DNA of 64,000 bases from Semisulcospira habei. Its lineage: Eukaryota > Mollusca > Gastropoda > Semisulcospiridae. Positions within the stretch are counted from its first letter, which is position 1. Each line of letters starts with the position of its first letter. Location of the stretch: assembly GCA_036245525.1 (NCBI GenBank), contig BTPG01000004.1:47012823-47076822 (forward strand), read 5' to 3'. The position numbers and the translations under genes were made by a program. Shown here piece after piece: positions 1 through 10,734 of the stretch. The notes under the pieces were generated by a model. That model was not told where the DNA came from. It ran no database searches and was given only the letters and a program-made list of their open reading frames with translations.

Positions 1-265
1 TTGATATGGAAAATAACTGTCAGTAAATGCTGAAAATAGTTCATTTAGTTTATTAATAGAATTAAACAGTCAATTGTACATTCTGTGACCTGTATAAAAG
101 TGTTTTCTACAATATGCAAAATAAACTTACATCAAAATGCTGCTGCCGTTTGTGTGTCTAGCAGAAGTACATAGTTTACTGTAAACTGCACATGCTGCCT
201 GCAGTAATACATTTGTGAGTTGTCATAAGAGAGTTCCAGAGACTGACATTTGGCACATCAGCCGG

Positions 266-330
266 TTCAAGGTGGTGCCAAAATAGCTTGCCACCAGTGA
301 GTGCCAGGCTATTCTGGCACCACCTTTGAA
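266..330. repeat. Hairpin repeat copy, degenerate
   Basis: Starts TTCAAGGTGGTGCCA and ends TGGCACCACCTTTGAA. The two arms are complementary around a short loop. This is the core hairpin of the TTAA-type MITE family, without clear TTAACCC outer ends. Confidence 0.6.
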
Positions 331-381
331 CTATTATTGTTGATCAATATATTGTAGTGTTTCATAACTGAACAGGTTATG

Positions 382-482
382 CATGGGGAGGGGGGGGGGG
401 GCGCTGCAAGGGGAGGGGGGGTGCCGCAAGGGTGGGGGGGGGGGGGGGCACAGTGAGAGGGAGGGGGGTGGGGGGGGGGGCC
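382..482. repeat. G-rich low-complexity tract
   Basis: Runs of 5 to 14 G interrupted by short GCTGC, GTGCCGCAAG and CACAGTGAGA islands. The island pattern suggests a degenerate tandem repeat of about 35-40 bp. The plus strand could form G-quadruplexes. Confidence 0.6.
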
Positions 483-934
483 ACCAGCTTGTGCATCAGG
501 GAATATAATTTGACACTACCCATAGCATGCGACAGGACATAAATTACAACCAAGGACAGTGACTAATACTACTGGCATTTGGTTTGGTTTTATTTGGTCA
601 TTTACAAATGTTAATACCATAGGAATAATGCACAAGTCACAGGAATAGACTCATCAATTTGACGAGGGAATGGACAAAATGCTTAAATGGACAGACAATT
701 ATAAATTAAAAAGAAAAAGGTATTTACAGAAAGAGTTCACTAAATCACATTAATGTATCACAGACATACATTTCACTCTTTTCAGAGGCACTGATTTATC
801 AGACATAAAAATTCTGCCCCGCTGAACAAAAGGTCCTGCAGTGAGGCAGCATCCCTCCATATATCCATTGCTTACATATTTTATCTGCTTCAGATGATCA
901 TGAATCCACTGTGCCCCAGGGTTGTATTTGTCCT

Positions 935-1175
935 CTGAAGACTTCATTACAATCCAGGAAACAGATCAATCATGACAGTTCAAGGGTGCTGCCAGAACAG
1001 CATTTGTCCTCTGAAGATTTCATTACAATCCAGGAGACAGATCAATCATGACAGTTCAAGGGTGCTGCCAGAGCAGCTTTTCCGCCCATAGGCACCAAGC
1101 TAATCTGGCATTACCCTTGAATTTTCATGGTCAAGCCACCGCTTGCAACGGTGTGTTGAGGTTGAAAGATTTAAA
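935..1175. repeat. Hairpin MITE with internal tandem duplication
   Basis: The left arm (CATTACAATCCAGG, then CAATCATGACAGTTCAAGGG) is present twice in tandem, starting near 950 and 1021, about 72 bp apart. A single right arm (TTACCCTTGAATTTTCATGG) follows around 1111-1130. Flanking words match the better preserved copy at 33916-34129. Confidence 0.6.
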
Positions 1176-1405
1176 TCTAAAAGCATGCACACATAACTAA
1201 TATAATAACCTAACTTGTAAGAACTACTACTTACCAATGGAAAATGTACAACTATAGCCATTATCTGTACATCTACACATATCATATACATTTACTTTTA
1301 ATGTATTCCATTCAATTATTTTTGTACTTACTACTTGTTTATGTTTAGTGCTTACAATTAGTCGCCCAACACTATCATGATAATTTTAAGACAGCAGCAA
1401 AAAAA

Positions 1406-1620
1406 ATGAATTTTTTTTCTAAAATGTATTTTTAAAAAAAATACTTACCGATGTCATTACTATATGGAATACACTCTATAGCCTATCGATTTCAGCCTAA
1501 AGTTGTGTCCCCTACACAACTGGGGAGGAGACACCGGGGATCCAAGTAGGGCCCCGGGTGGCCTCCCCTTACCACCCTATCCCGGCAAGCAGAGGGTGAG
1601 TTCCTGTCAGTTTTCACACT
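1406..1620. repeat. DIRS-A 3' inverted terminal repeat
   Basis: From TATATGGAATACACTC to GTCAGTTTTCAC this is the reverse complement of 7645-7820, with about one mismatch. The outermost ~40 bases differ between the two ends, as expected for a DIRS element whose circle junction carries both termini. The hairpin TTGTGTCCCCTACACAA lies inside. Confidence 0.9.
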
Positions 1621-1660
1621 TAGCCAAAGAGGCAAGCGGGGCAGTAGGGAGGGCTGTCCG

Positions 1661-1760
1661 CGTAATGACATCGGTAAGTATTTTTCCAAAAAATACATTT
1701 TAGAAAAAAAATTCATTTGTTTTTTCAAAATACATTACCGATGTCATTACTATATGGAAG
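1661..1760. repeat. DIRS-A internal complementary region (ICR)
   Basis: The first half (to about 1716) is the reverse complement of the outer left end. The second half (TTGTTTTTTCAAAATAC onward) is the reverse complement of the outer right end. Joined, they are complementary to the junction of a circularised element, the role established for the DIRS1 ICR. The block between 3' ITR and ICR contains GGCAAGCGGGGCAG, conserved in all six elements of the window. Confidence 0.9.
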
Positions 1761-1861
1761 AATATCGAAGAGGAGGAGGGTGCTGACCCTAAAAGCCCAG
1801 AACTAACCCCCTCCCCACAGGGCCATAAGGAGCACTCCCGACGATTTCAGCTAAGACGTAC

Positions 1862-2920
1862 CTAAGGCACATGTGGAGCTCGGAGGGAGTGCTGGGCCGT
1901 GGAGATGTTGCCCAGCCGGGCCAGGGAGTCATGCTGGCCGGATAGGTCACGGAGGTAGAAGCGGGCAAAGGTGGAGTCTGCACGCCAGCCGCCCACTGTA
2001 ATAATGTCCTTAACGGAGCAGTTGCGATCCAGGGCGACGATAGTGGCTACTGCTCTCACTTCATGCGCCCGAATCTGCAAGAGTCTATCCCCGTCAGGGG
2101 AGAGGTCCCGGTAGGCCGACCTAATCACCCACCGAAGCCAGGACGAAAATGTCTGGACCGAGATCTGTCCTGCCTGTAGACAGAGGGAGGAAGAGGCGGG
2201 AGCACCCCCGGCGGTGCGCCTTAGAGCGACGCAGGTAAATCCTCAGCGCCCGAACCGGATCCTGTTGACGCGACTCACGGGAAAGGTCAGGCCCTCTAAG
2301 CGGACGTACAGTCAGCAACTGGGGAGCCGACGAAGGTAGGCGGTTCTTGGCCAGAAAAGACAGGTTGGTGAGTAGCTGCGCAGATCCATTGGAACAAAAC
2401 TGCAGACATGTAGGACGTATCGAGAGTGCATGAAGCTCGCTCACTCGGGAAGCGGTGGCGAGCGCCAAAAGGAAACATGTTTTCCGGGTCAGGTTGGAGA
2501 ACCGTGCCAAAGGCAGGGGTTCAAAACGGTTCGTATTTAGCCACGTCAGCACCCAGGCGAGGTCCCACCGAGGTAAGAGGGAACGGGAAACCGGACGTCT
2601 CAACTCGAAGTTAGCCAACAGGTCCGAGAGGTCCTAGCAAGCGCCCGGATCTGGAAGACCCAGGTGGCGGTACGTAAATGCGATCACGGCTCAGTAACCC
2701 TTAAGGTAACCGGAGCTAAGTCTTGATCGTCGAAGAGCCAGAGGAAGAAGTCCGCTAGTTGTGGGGTAGAAAGATCCGTGGGGGGGAGCCGCCGAGCGGC
2801 GCACCAGGACTGAAAGACCCTCCACTTTCCTTCGTACACCTTCCGCGTAGACTGTCTGCGGGCTGCCGCAATCGCCTCCACCGCCGCATTCGAGAAACCC
2901 TTTAGCGGCAAGGGCTCGCC
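1862..2920 (-). pseudogene. DIRS-A tyrosine recombinase (frameshifted)
   Basis: The catalytic domain of the tyrosine recombinase that would integrate the cDNA circle. The N-terminal core-binding part (STRKVYEGKWRVFQSWC) is fused to the end of the RT-RNase H frame. The catalytic part lies in two further frames: ATASRVSELHAL with the first Arg (about 2440), then AHEVRAVATIVALDRN with the HxxR box (about 2050) and GGWRADSTFARFYLRDL with Trp and the candidate nucleophile Tyr (about 1960). All expected active-site boxes are visible. The frame breaks near 2690 and 2125 stop a single product. The terminal stop is next to the ICR. Confidence 0.85.
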
Positions 2921-4887
2921 GGATAACCTCCAGGCGTGTAGGAGGAGGCACTCCGGGCAAGGGTGGAAGAGAGCCTGGAGGGGTTGTTTGAGCATCGTGG
3001 GCGGAGCCGGTAACTCGAGGGGCGGGTCCGTCGCTAGCGCGAGTAAGTCCGTTGTCCAGCTCTTGGTCCAATTGAAGGGGGCCACCAGGAAGAGAATCGT
3101 GGAGCATCCCTGCAGTTTCCATAGGACCTTCGGTACTAGGACCGACGGAGGGTAGGCAAACGCAACCAGTCCGTCCCACGGAATGGAGAGTGCATCCACC
3201 ACCCAGGCGAGCGGGTGCGGGACTGGGGAGACGAAAACCAGGAGCTGGTTGTTCCATCTGGTGGCAAACAGGTCGACTAGAGGTGTTTCCCAATGTGAGC
3301 AAATCATGCGAAATATGTCGGGACGCAGGGACCACTCCATGTGTAGAAGCTGGCAGCGGCGGGAAAGGGCGTCTGCGACCACGTTCAGGAGACCGGGAAT
3401 GTGGCGGGCTCGAAGACGAATGGTGCGGTCCCTGCACCAGAGCAGGAGATGGTAAAGGAGGATACACAAGGAGGGCGAGCGCGTGCCCCCCTGGTTCTGT
3501 ATGTAGGCCTCCACCGTCGAATTGTCCGAGAGAACGAGGACCTCTTGGCCGGTCAGCTTCCCCTGCCAGAAGTCGAGACCATCCACACCGCCTTCATCTC
3601 TAGCCAGTTGCTGTGCTTGTCCGCAAGGTCCCGGGGTCAGAGGCCCGAGGCCAAGACAAAGTCCGGTAGTAGGAGAGTGCCCCAGCCTGATTGGCTCGTG
3701 TCTGTGCAGAGATACCACTGGGTCGGAGGGAAGTGTAGTGGCACGCCTGTTGCCAACCACGCGAGGTCCGTCCACCTCTGGAGGTGTGGCCGGGACAATG
3801 GGGTAACTGGGACCAGATCCGTCAGCAAGCCTGACGAGGGACACCAGTGGAGGAGAAGCAGTGCACCAGTGCAGCGGGCGGGCATAAAGCCTGCCGAGAG
3901 GTAACAAGTCCGCTGCCGCGCTGAGCAATCCCAGAAGTTGAAGCCAGACTCTGGCCGAGAAGGAGACCCCTTTGTCCAAATGAAGTGCGAAGTCGGCAAT
4001 CTTCTGACGCCGTGCCAAAGGCAGGCGGACTAGGTTGAGGTCGGTCAGGAATTCCATCCCCAAATGTAAAACCGGCACGAAGGTGTGAGATCTGACTTGC
4101 CAGAGTTGACGAGGAACCCAAGTCAGCGCAAAAGATAAATGAGGGCGTCTCTGTCCTCCTCGAGCGCCGAGGCGATCAGGTTGCGCAAAAGCAAGTCGTC
4201 CCAGGTAGTTAGATGCCGGACACGGAGATCTCCGTTGGAAGAGGGCCATCACCGTGTCGAGAAGCCTCGTGAAGACCCAAGGACTGATGTTGAGGCCGAA
4301 GGGGAGGGCTCGTAACTGGTAAACGACCCTGGCAAAGGCAAATCGGAGATACCGGCGAGACGACGGATGAATCGGAATGTGGAGATATGCATCTGACAGA
4401 TCGAGGCTGATAGCGAAGTCCATCGGCCGGACGGCTGCACGGACAGTCCGGGCTATCTCCATCCGAAAGTGAGGCGCTGAAAAGAATTTGTTTAGAGCTG
4501 ACAAGTCGATGACTGGCCACCACTTGCCCCCAGGCTTGGGGACGAGAAAGAGGAGCTGTAGAACCCCGGTGAATCTTGACGGGAAACCACTTCTGTCGCC
4601 GCTTTGTCGAGTAAGGATGCAATTTCTCCGTGCAGAGCAACTGCCTGGGAATGGTCGACCGGAGTCTGGGTCCACACAGGGAACCTGCACAAAGGTGGAG
4701 GGGACTTGAACGTAAGTTGAAGGCCTGAAGAAACCATTGAGATGATCCAAGGGTCGTCTGGGAACAGCAATTTCCAATGGTCGCTGTAGAAGGCCAGCCG
4801 CCCGCCGACTGGAGACCCAAGAACTGTCAACAGGGGCGGAGAAGGGGTAAAGTCAGCGGGCCCGACCGCGCCCTGATTTACGTGCAC
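2684..4887 (-). pseudogene. DIRS-A reverse transcriptase-RNase H (frameshifted)
   Basis: The polymerase region. It opens with VGGRLAFYSDHW (4800s). RT blocks follow: LVPKPGGKWWPVIDLSALNK, then ISLDLSDAYLHIPI with the first catalytic Asp, then ALPFGLNISPWVFTRLL. The YLDD box near 4200 is spoiled by one extra G, giving YLGRL. RNase H is recognisable at VLVLSDNSTVEAYIQNQGG and RHIPGLLNVVADALSR. A conserved segment between RNase H and recombinase (LVDLFATRW, DALSIPWDGLVAFAYPP) occupies the place where DIRS1 relatives carry a methyltransferase-like domain; I cannot confirm that activity. Frames switch at least twice. Confidence 0.85.
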
Positions 4888-6423
4888 CGCGAGACCAAGA
4901 AGGGTGAGCTGCGGGGAAGGACTGAGGAGCCTGGAGGGGGGCGGGCTCTACCGCGGGAACCGCCGATTGGAAGCAAAGTGGGTCTGGGAGACCGCCGGGC
5001 ATGACCCCCGGCCTGACGGGTCGCGCGAAAGCGAGGAGCACCGTGGATGGAGGCAGGACGGGGGCCACAGGTCCTTGGAAGCTTCCTTTACCGTCTGCCA
5101 GGTCTCCCCGAAAAGGAGGGAACCGCAGAGGAGCCTGGAGGAGCTGTGCTTTCACCGTCTTGGGGAGATCCGTGCAAAGTCGTAGGAGTGAATCACCCCG
5201 CCAAAGGTCACAGTTGGCGGCCGCCGCCATAGTGTTGGTTGAGGAATGGTAGGCGGCCCTGTTAGCAGGTACCAAAATGGAATGCACGTCACGAAGCGGG
5301 GACGCGGTTCCCAGGTCCAAGTGTCCTCCAGGCAATGTAGTACCGCTTGCATTGCCATTTCTAGGAAACCGGAACACGCCAGCGAATTCCGGACTAAGGA
5401 AGCGATTCTGTCCAGAGGTCGAGGCCAAGCATTCTGGACTACCCGGCGTCCACCCATATGGTTGACGGCTGCCGCATCCACCGAAGGAAGAGGGACGGTG
5501 AAGGCTTGAGAGTGGCCAGAGTACCAGGCCTGTCGAAAAGTCATATTGATCCCCACAGGCCAACGCGAATCTGCAAAATAACCCTCGTCGCCGAAGGAGT
5601 CCTGGCGAATTCGGGCTGAGAAAGCATCGATGAGATCCCAGAAACCGGCTGGTTGAGGGAGAGACTTGCGACGCTTTGCCTGACTCTGCGCATCAACCAT
5701 GGCGGATGCCTGTCTCTTCAGAGGAGGTGAAGGAGGACATAAGTCAGGAGGTAGGTAGTTGGCGATCAGACAGGAGGCCTCTTCCACAGCATGATCCGTC
5801 TGTAAGCTGAGCGAAGGGCCAACCTCCTTAGATGAGGAGGAGGCCGCCGAAACAGTTGAGAAGCGGTCGGGAGACCTCGAGGGCGAATCCCGCAAGAAGA
5901 TGGTGGAAGCCGAATCCGTCGGGTGCAGACTTAAAATGTCAGGGTCTACCTCCACCACCCGCCTATCATGCACTGCCGCAAGGAGGGGCGACTGGCTCTG
6001 AGAGCGAGGAAATGCCGAAAGGGGCAGGCGAGGGCGTGCACAAAGGATAGGCGGAGCCGCCCATGAAACCCTATCGGGGGGGTCGTCGTGAGGAAGGAGG
6101 GACCGCGTCCAAACCACGTACAAAAGGGAGGTTATGCCCCAAAAGCCCCCGACTCGCCGAAGCGCGAGGTGAGGGGGGACTACTAGTGACGGGAAAAGCG
6201 CGTGGATGACGAGGGGAAGGAAGCCGGAGATCGCGCTCCGAACGTAAGAGGGGAGGCGGTAGGGGAACCCCGGCCCCCCCCCCCCCCCAACCCGCTTGCC
6301 GCGAATCCTCACCTGTGAGAAATTGTCAGAATCACGCCGGGCCCGCCTGGAAAGTTCGGGGCGGGGGGACAGAGAAGTGTCACGCCAAGCCCGCTCAGTA
6401 AAGGCGGAGCGGGGAGGGGACAA
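4853..6423 (-). pseudogene. DIRS-A gag-like protein (frameshifted)
   Basis: The gag-like region upstream of RT on the minus strand. An open frame of 423 codons (6423-5152) carries a basic stretch PPLKRQASAMVDAQSQAKRR, which looks like a bipartite nuclear localisation signal, then SLPQPAGFWDLIDAFS and LDRIASLVRNSLACSGFLE. The last two are conserved in the gag regions of other DIRS copies here. It continues in another frame (5563-4853, RDVHSILVPANRAAYHSS), so at least one frameshift is present. No zinc knuckle is seen in this part. Confidence 0.7.
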
Positions 6424-6659
6424 AATTGTGGCGCGCGACCCCCGCTCCGACGCCTCGGAGCGTGGGGGACACGTAACAAGGTCACACCGGGCCCACCTGG
6501 TCGAAACAGGGCAGGGGCGGGGAACGGTAACGCGTCTCTCCTAGCCCGCTCAGACAAATCGAAGCGGGGAGGGGACCGAAACGGGACACACAGACCCCGC
6601 TCCGAAGCCTCGGGGCGAGGGGGTCTCGTGTCAGAGTCACACGCCTGGTCGAAACGGGG

Positions 6660-6692
<33 letters not shown>

Positions 6693-6720
6693 CGTAAACG
6701 TAGGACGCCGGACCCACTCG
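6290..6720. repeat. Tandem repeat array upstream of DIRS-A gag core
   Basis: About three GC-rich units of ~150 bp start near 6331, 6482 and 6636. Each has CGGGCCCRCCTGG, then CGGGGAGGGGAC, then CCCCGCTCCGA. The third unit contains a 31-G run (about 6661-6691). The same kind of array lies in the same place in DIRS-B. Confidence 0.75.
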
Positions 6721-7229
6721 GACGAATCAGAGGGGTGGGCAAAAACTCTACCGGCCTCTGATCACGCTTCAAAGCCTTGGAGCGTGAAGGAGAGCCTCTA
6801 TGTCTATTTCTTTTCTCTTTCTTATTACGTTTGCGCTCGTCACGACGGGCCCGCTCAGAAGAAACGGAGCGAGGGGGCGTTGACTAACGCTCAGCCGGCC
6901 TGGCCTGCTCCGGCGATACGGGGAGGGGGGGGGGGGGGGGAACTCGAGGAGCTCAAGCCACGCCCCGACGAAGCGGACCCTGGGGAGCGAGACTCTGAAC
7001 CTCGCCTGCCCTGCTCAGAAGACTCAGAGCGGGAAAGGAGTTCCTGAGCAGTTACAGTAGACGAAGGAGACTTACCTGCGGGCTGGACGACTGATCGAAG
7101 CGTAGCCCGTGAAGCCGAAGGCGTGACACCAACCTGCGGAGAAGTCCGGGGCGCCTGACTTGTCCGGGCAGGGCGTTCATGTCTGTAAAAGTCCCACAGC
7201 TGAGACCACCAGTCCTCCCTCTACTTGGC

Positions 7230-7320
7230 GCACACGGCACACATCCTGTCTGAAGAGCATCCCGAGCACGGCAGGCAGGCAGGCGTCGTGGGCGTCCAAA
7301 GGCCACTAAAAATCCCCACA
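7230..7320 (-). pseudogene. DIRS-A N-terminal Cys/His motif, broken
   Basis: On the minus strand the sequence reads CTLCGDF, a TAG stop, then WPLDAHDACLP. A 4-nt duplication (CTGC) then shifts the frame before the expected Cys. The intact version is seen in DIRS-B and DIRS-D. Spacing C-x2-C-x9-10-H-x2-C-x2-C suggests a zinc-binding module near the start of the gag polyprotein. I do not recognise it as a named domain. Confidence 0.6.
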
Positions 7321-7644
7321 AAGGGTGCAGGACTTCAAACTAGAAGCCACAGTCCGCTGCACGCAGACGCAGGAGGAACACACTCAAGCGCCGAGCTCAC
7401 ACACGAGGGAGCAAAGTCACAAGCCAGCACCAAGAACGAAGGTCACTGAAAGTCAAACCGGTCGTAACCTAACGGCGCAAATCCCACACAGTAACAGTTG
7501 AAGTGAACACATCAACGAACACTGCGTCCGAGGAGAAACAAATCCCAAGGCCAACAGCCAAAAGTTCAAAAGCGTAGCCAAAGAAGACCACAGTCTATCC
7601 TTTCCAAAACGTTAGCAAGGCACAAACTCGACCGTCCAGGTCGA

Positions 7645-7843
7645 GCTAAGAGTGAAAACTGACAGGAACTCACCCTCCGCTTGCCGGGATAGGGTGGTAA
7701 GGGGAGGCCACCCGGGGCCCTACTTGGATCCCCGGTGTCTCCTCCCCAGTTGTGTAGGGGACACAACTTTAGGCTGAAATCGATAGGCTATAGAGTGTAT
7801 TCCATATAGTAATGACATCGGTAATGTATTTTGAAAAAACAAA
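7645..7843. repeat. DIRS-A 5' inverted terminal repeat
   Basis: Inverted copy of the left ITR. It ends GTATTTTGAAAAAACAAA and is followed by host sequence TATAGTC. On the minus strand this is the 5' end and should contain the promoter; no TATA box stands out. Confidence 0.9.
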
Positions 7844-10550
7844 TATAGTCTATTTCAGTATTTGCTAGCCTAGGCACAAATGAAGTTGAACTGAACTGGC
7901 ATAGGCAGGTTTCAGATACTAAAGATAAAGAGAGAAGGGAAAAAGAGCACCATTTTGATTATTTATACGTACACAAAGAGACCGGATCAAAATGATTCAA
8001 ATGATGACATTCCAACAGAGGACTAGCAGTTTTATGCATAAACTAAGTGAACTAACACAAATTTCAAATGCAAATTAAAAAAAAAAACCAAAAAAAAAAA
8101 CCAGTAATGTCAAAAGATCATAGACAACATGAAACATGGACGGAGTGTAGAGCCAGAGGAAAATATAAACTTTATAACCCTTGTCATTCGGAATACACCA
8201 GTGTGTGAAATAAGTTTGACTAAAATAGTTCAAGGGTAGTGCCAGAATAGCTTGGCGCCTCTAGGTGCCAAGCTATTCTGGCACTACCCTTGAACTAGAG
8301 CCATTAGTCTATATCCTTATTTGTAAGTACTATAATGTAGCTTGCATATGGCAGTGTACAAAATTGAAGCTTTTAGCCTCAGTATGATATGGGTTAAATG
8401 GAGAAAGGAATGCCATTTTGTGGCAATATGGAATCCGCTCACTTCTTGCTAATTCACTGACAAATCTTCTCAGCACAGCATCCTTAGATGTGAACCCACA
8501 GTGCTATTTATCAAGATAAGTCCTGCAGGAATCACCTCGACAAGAAGCACTATGCACAGTCAAAGGGTTCAACTTGCACACAAACTTATACTCTCAAAAG
8601 TTCCATGGACAGTCACATACATAGACAACCAGAAACAAGAATATCCAGATGATAAAGCTTGACTTGTTTAAAGTATGTTACCTCCCTGGCTTTAAGACGA
8701 ACACCACTCATCTGCAAGAGGCACATATCCTCATGAGCCTCTGCATATATCTGTGCATTTGTGTTGTTCTGAGTGAGAAAGCTGTTCTAGCAGTTGAATC
8801 AAATCTGATGAACTGCAGCACTCAACGGGTGGACTAAGACAGTTCAAGGAAAGTCCCTGACGATCATATGTATATTTAATCAGGCACTCCACTTAGAACA
8901 TACACTTCTTTCTAATCTCTCCCAGCTGGTAAATAGTCGTTTCAGGATTCCTGAAATTTGTGAAAACGTGATCCTTGGATACTTAGTGTTGATATCAATC
9001 TTATGGAAAATGTTTTGCCATCAAGCACGCAGGGTCAAGATGATCTAGGAGACGAAGTCAAGCACTGGCAGAATTTCTCTTTTGTCATCTGTTGCCTTGG
9101 GCTGCAAATGAAATAAATAACTAAATAAACAAAACAAAGAAGATACAAATGAAATGACACGAACTAGAGAACATTCTGTGAAAGATGCTATCCGGAGGAT
9201 TTCTATATTCAAAGATGAAGATCCTCTACCCAGATACCATGCCTACATTAGAATAAACTTAGAAAATGGTTAGCATGGTTAGACCATGGTTAGAGTTAGA
9301 ATGCAAATTTTAATTTACATAGTGGTTACAAACTAACGTTAGGCTGATAATTATTTACCGCAGAAACCTTCATGCCTTCGTTACTATGATGTAAATCAAA
9401 CGTAAAAGACTAACAATAAAAGTCACATTTTAGTTGGTCAGAAATCTCAGAGGAGAGAATGATTCAGGGGAGAAAAATCTTCACAATTTCTGAAAGAAAA
9501 TGGCGGCCCATCGGAGAGAATCAATCTGCTGCTTTCTCTGCAAAATGTACGGATTCACAAGCTGTCTCAATCGTCTTTTTCTGCGTGTTTTTTTTTCTAC
9601 GTTCAGTGACGCTGATAAGAATTAAAGTTATTTTCCCTAGGATCAAGTATCTCAACACAGTCAGAAAACTGTCTGCAACAGATACTGCTGACAGTATTAT
9701 GTATGGGTCCTTTGTGTACTAACTTAGAGCTTTATGATGTAAATACAATGCCAAATGTCAAAATTCGTTTGGTGGGTGTGTTGTTTTTGTACCTGAGAGC
9801 GCAGATTATCATCTGCATCAGCCTCATTTTGAATTTGTGCATATTTACTAGCCTACGTCACAAGGCTGAATCCGGTCAACACTGCAGACGAGGTCATCGG
9901 TGTGGTGTACACACGTGTCAGTGTAAACATGTACTGATGTTCTCCGGCATCCCTTTGACATAATTTTCCACAAGAATGTAAAATAAACCTTCCATACTCG
10001 CTATGCTGTTAAAATCAATGCGGGTTCTGCTTGACCTGCTAACCTGAGTAACAATCGTGCTGGGGGCCAGGCTTGTTCGACTCGGTCTCCGCGCCAAGCG
10101 ACTGAGCCAGAGTCCACGGTGCCTAGTTTGACCTTTGATCCTTTATCCCTCGGAAACACGAAACAAAACAGTGGTATTTATACCCACTTTCTGCACTGCA
10201 ATTTCACATCTCACACATCGAAGTCTACATAACTGAAAGCATTTCTGGAAACAACAAATGCACCATCGCAGCAGAAACACTACCTCTGTGAATCGAGTGA
10301 ATGAGAGCCCGCACAGACAAAAACGTGTCACGACCAGCGATGTCAGTGCCACAATTTTGACACACACCGTAGTTTTCAGATCCTTGCAGCATAAAATCTG
10401 ATGAACTAGCTTGTAACTTTATGATAAAACAGGTTTAAAATCTTGCAAAATCAGTAAGAGATAAATTCTACTGAATTCTGAAAATCACTAGCGCTCGCGG
10501 AACTATAGGAAGATCGACAAAGACCGTAGACGGTTTACTTACTGACTCAC
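7844..10550. other. Non-coding interval with one hairpin MITE
   Basis: No exon is supported. Contains the TTAA-type MITE at 8172-8397, half of a second hairpin family near 8690-8750 (CTGCAAGAGGCACATATCC), and AT-rich sequence. An ATGGCGGCC start in good context at about 9500 (plus strand) opens a 41-codon frame of no recognised family. Confidence 0.45.
8172..8397. repeat. TTAA-type hairpin MITE
   Basis: The right end is GGGTTAA at 8391-8397; the left end is degenerate (TTATAACCC). The core is a near-perfect hairpin, TTCAAGGGTAGTGCCAGAAT to its complement, at 8227-8296. It belongs to the same subfamily, in reverse orientation, as copies at 43663 and 55781 (shared CATTCGGAATACACCAGTGT). Confidence 0.8.
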
Positions 10551-10734
10551 ATAGCAAGAAAGCGACACATTCTGGATGGGCGGTCAAGCCAAGCTCTATA
10601 TTCCCTTGTCCGATGTCAATTCTACTTAGGGGTATCTTGTCTCTCTTCTCTTTCTTCTCTTCAATTCCGAGTCTGTCGTTGTCAGCCGGCGCTGGTCGAC
10701 TGATACTTTCTTTTTTTCTTCGCTGGGTCATCCG
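10551..10734 (-). CDS. Possible first exon of an unidentified minus-strand gene
   Basis: An open frame starts at 10731 (MTQRRKKESISRPAPA), is basic and acidic, and ends at a good donor (CTAT|GTGAGT) with its boundary at 10551. Just upstream on the minus strand is CAAGATGGCGGATG, which resembles a YY1/initiator motif, and a CCAAT box (ATTGG near 10748). A second ATG in the upstream motif opens an 18-codon frame that stops. The arrangement looks like a TATA-less promoter with exon 1 of a gene downstream of KIF6, but the product is not recognised and no second exon was found. Confidence 0.35.

Larger units (their letters stand above)
1..1405. other. Non-coding flank with hairpin repeats and a G-tract
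   Basis: No coding exon could be supported here. The stretch holds two copies of the hairpin repeat (about 266-330 and 935-1175), a G-rich low-complexity tract at 382-482, and AT-rich unique-looking sequence. The short open frames have no recognisable motif. Confidence 0.5.
1406..7843 (-). mobile_element. DIRS-A: DIRS-type tyrosine-recombinase retrotransposon
   Basis: Read on the minus strand the order is 5' ITR, gag-like region, reverse transcriptase-RNase H, tyrosine recombinase, ICR, 3' ITR, which is the DIRS plan. Both ends and the ICR are identifiable. No target duplication is visible, as usual for recombinase-integrated elements; the left flank ends in AAA and the right terminus ends CAAA. 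The two ITRs differ at about one position over some 150 bp, so the insertion is young. The coding regions already carry frameshifts: a 1-nt insertion in the YLDD codons, a break inside the recombinase, and a 4-nt insertion plus a stop in the N-terminal Cys/His motif. It is probably not autonomous. Confidence 0.9.

Noticed and set aside
266..330. Hairpin repeats considered as CRISPR-like arrays or rho-independent terminators
   Set aside because: The host is an animal, the copies are widely dispersed and carry TTAA target ends, so transposable elements explain them better.
1503..1703. 66-codon plus-strand frame over the DIRS-A 3' ITR
   Set aside because: It lies wholly within the inverted terminal repeat and recurs inverted at 7566-7766; it is a by-product of GC-rich ITR sequence.
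2684..3600. Methyltransferase domain between RNase H and recombinase
   Set aside because: The region is conserved in several elements (LFATRW, AYAFPP), and DIRS1 relatives carry a methyltransferase there, but I cannot see the catalytic motif, so I describe it only as a conserved linker.
2426..3904. Several plus-strand frames of 60-167 codons opposite DIRS-A RT and recombinase
   Set aside because: They are antisense shadows of GC-rich coding sequence; no known motif, while the minus strand shows RT, RNase H and recombinase motifs.
10030..10130. Possible tRNA-derived SINE (TGGCTCAGTCGC on the minus strand, GTTCGACTC on the plus strand)
   Set aside because: The A-box-like and B-box-like words are on opposite strands and no cloverleaf can be drawn.
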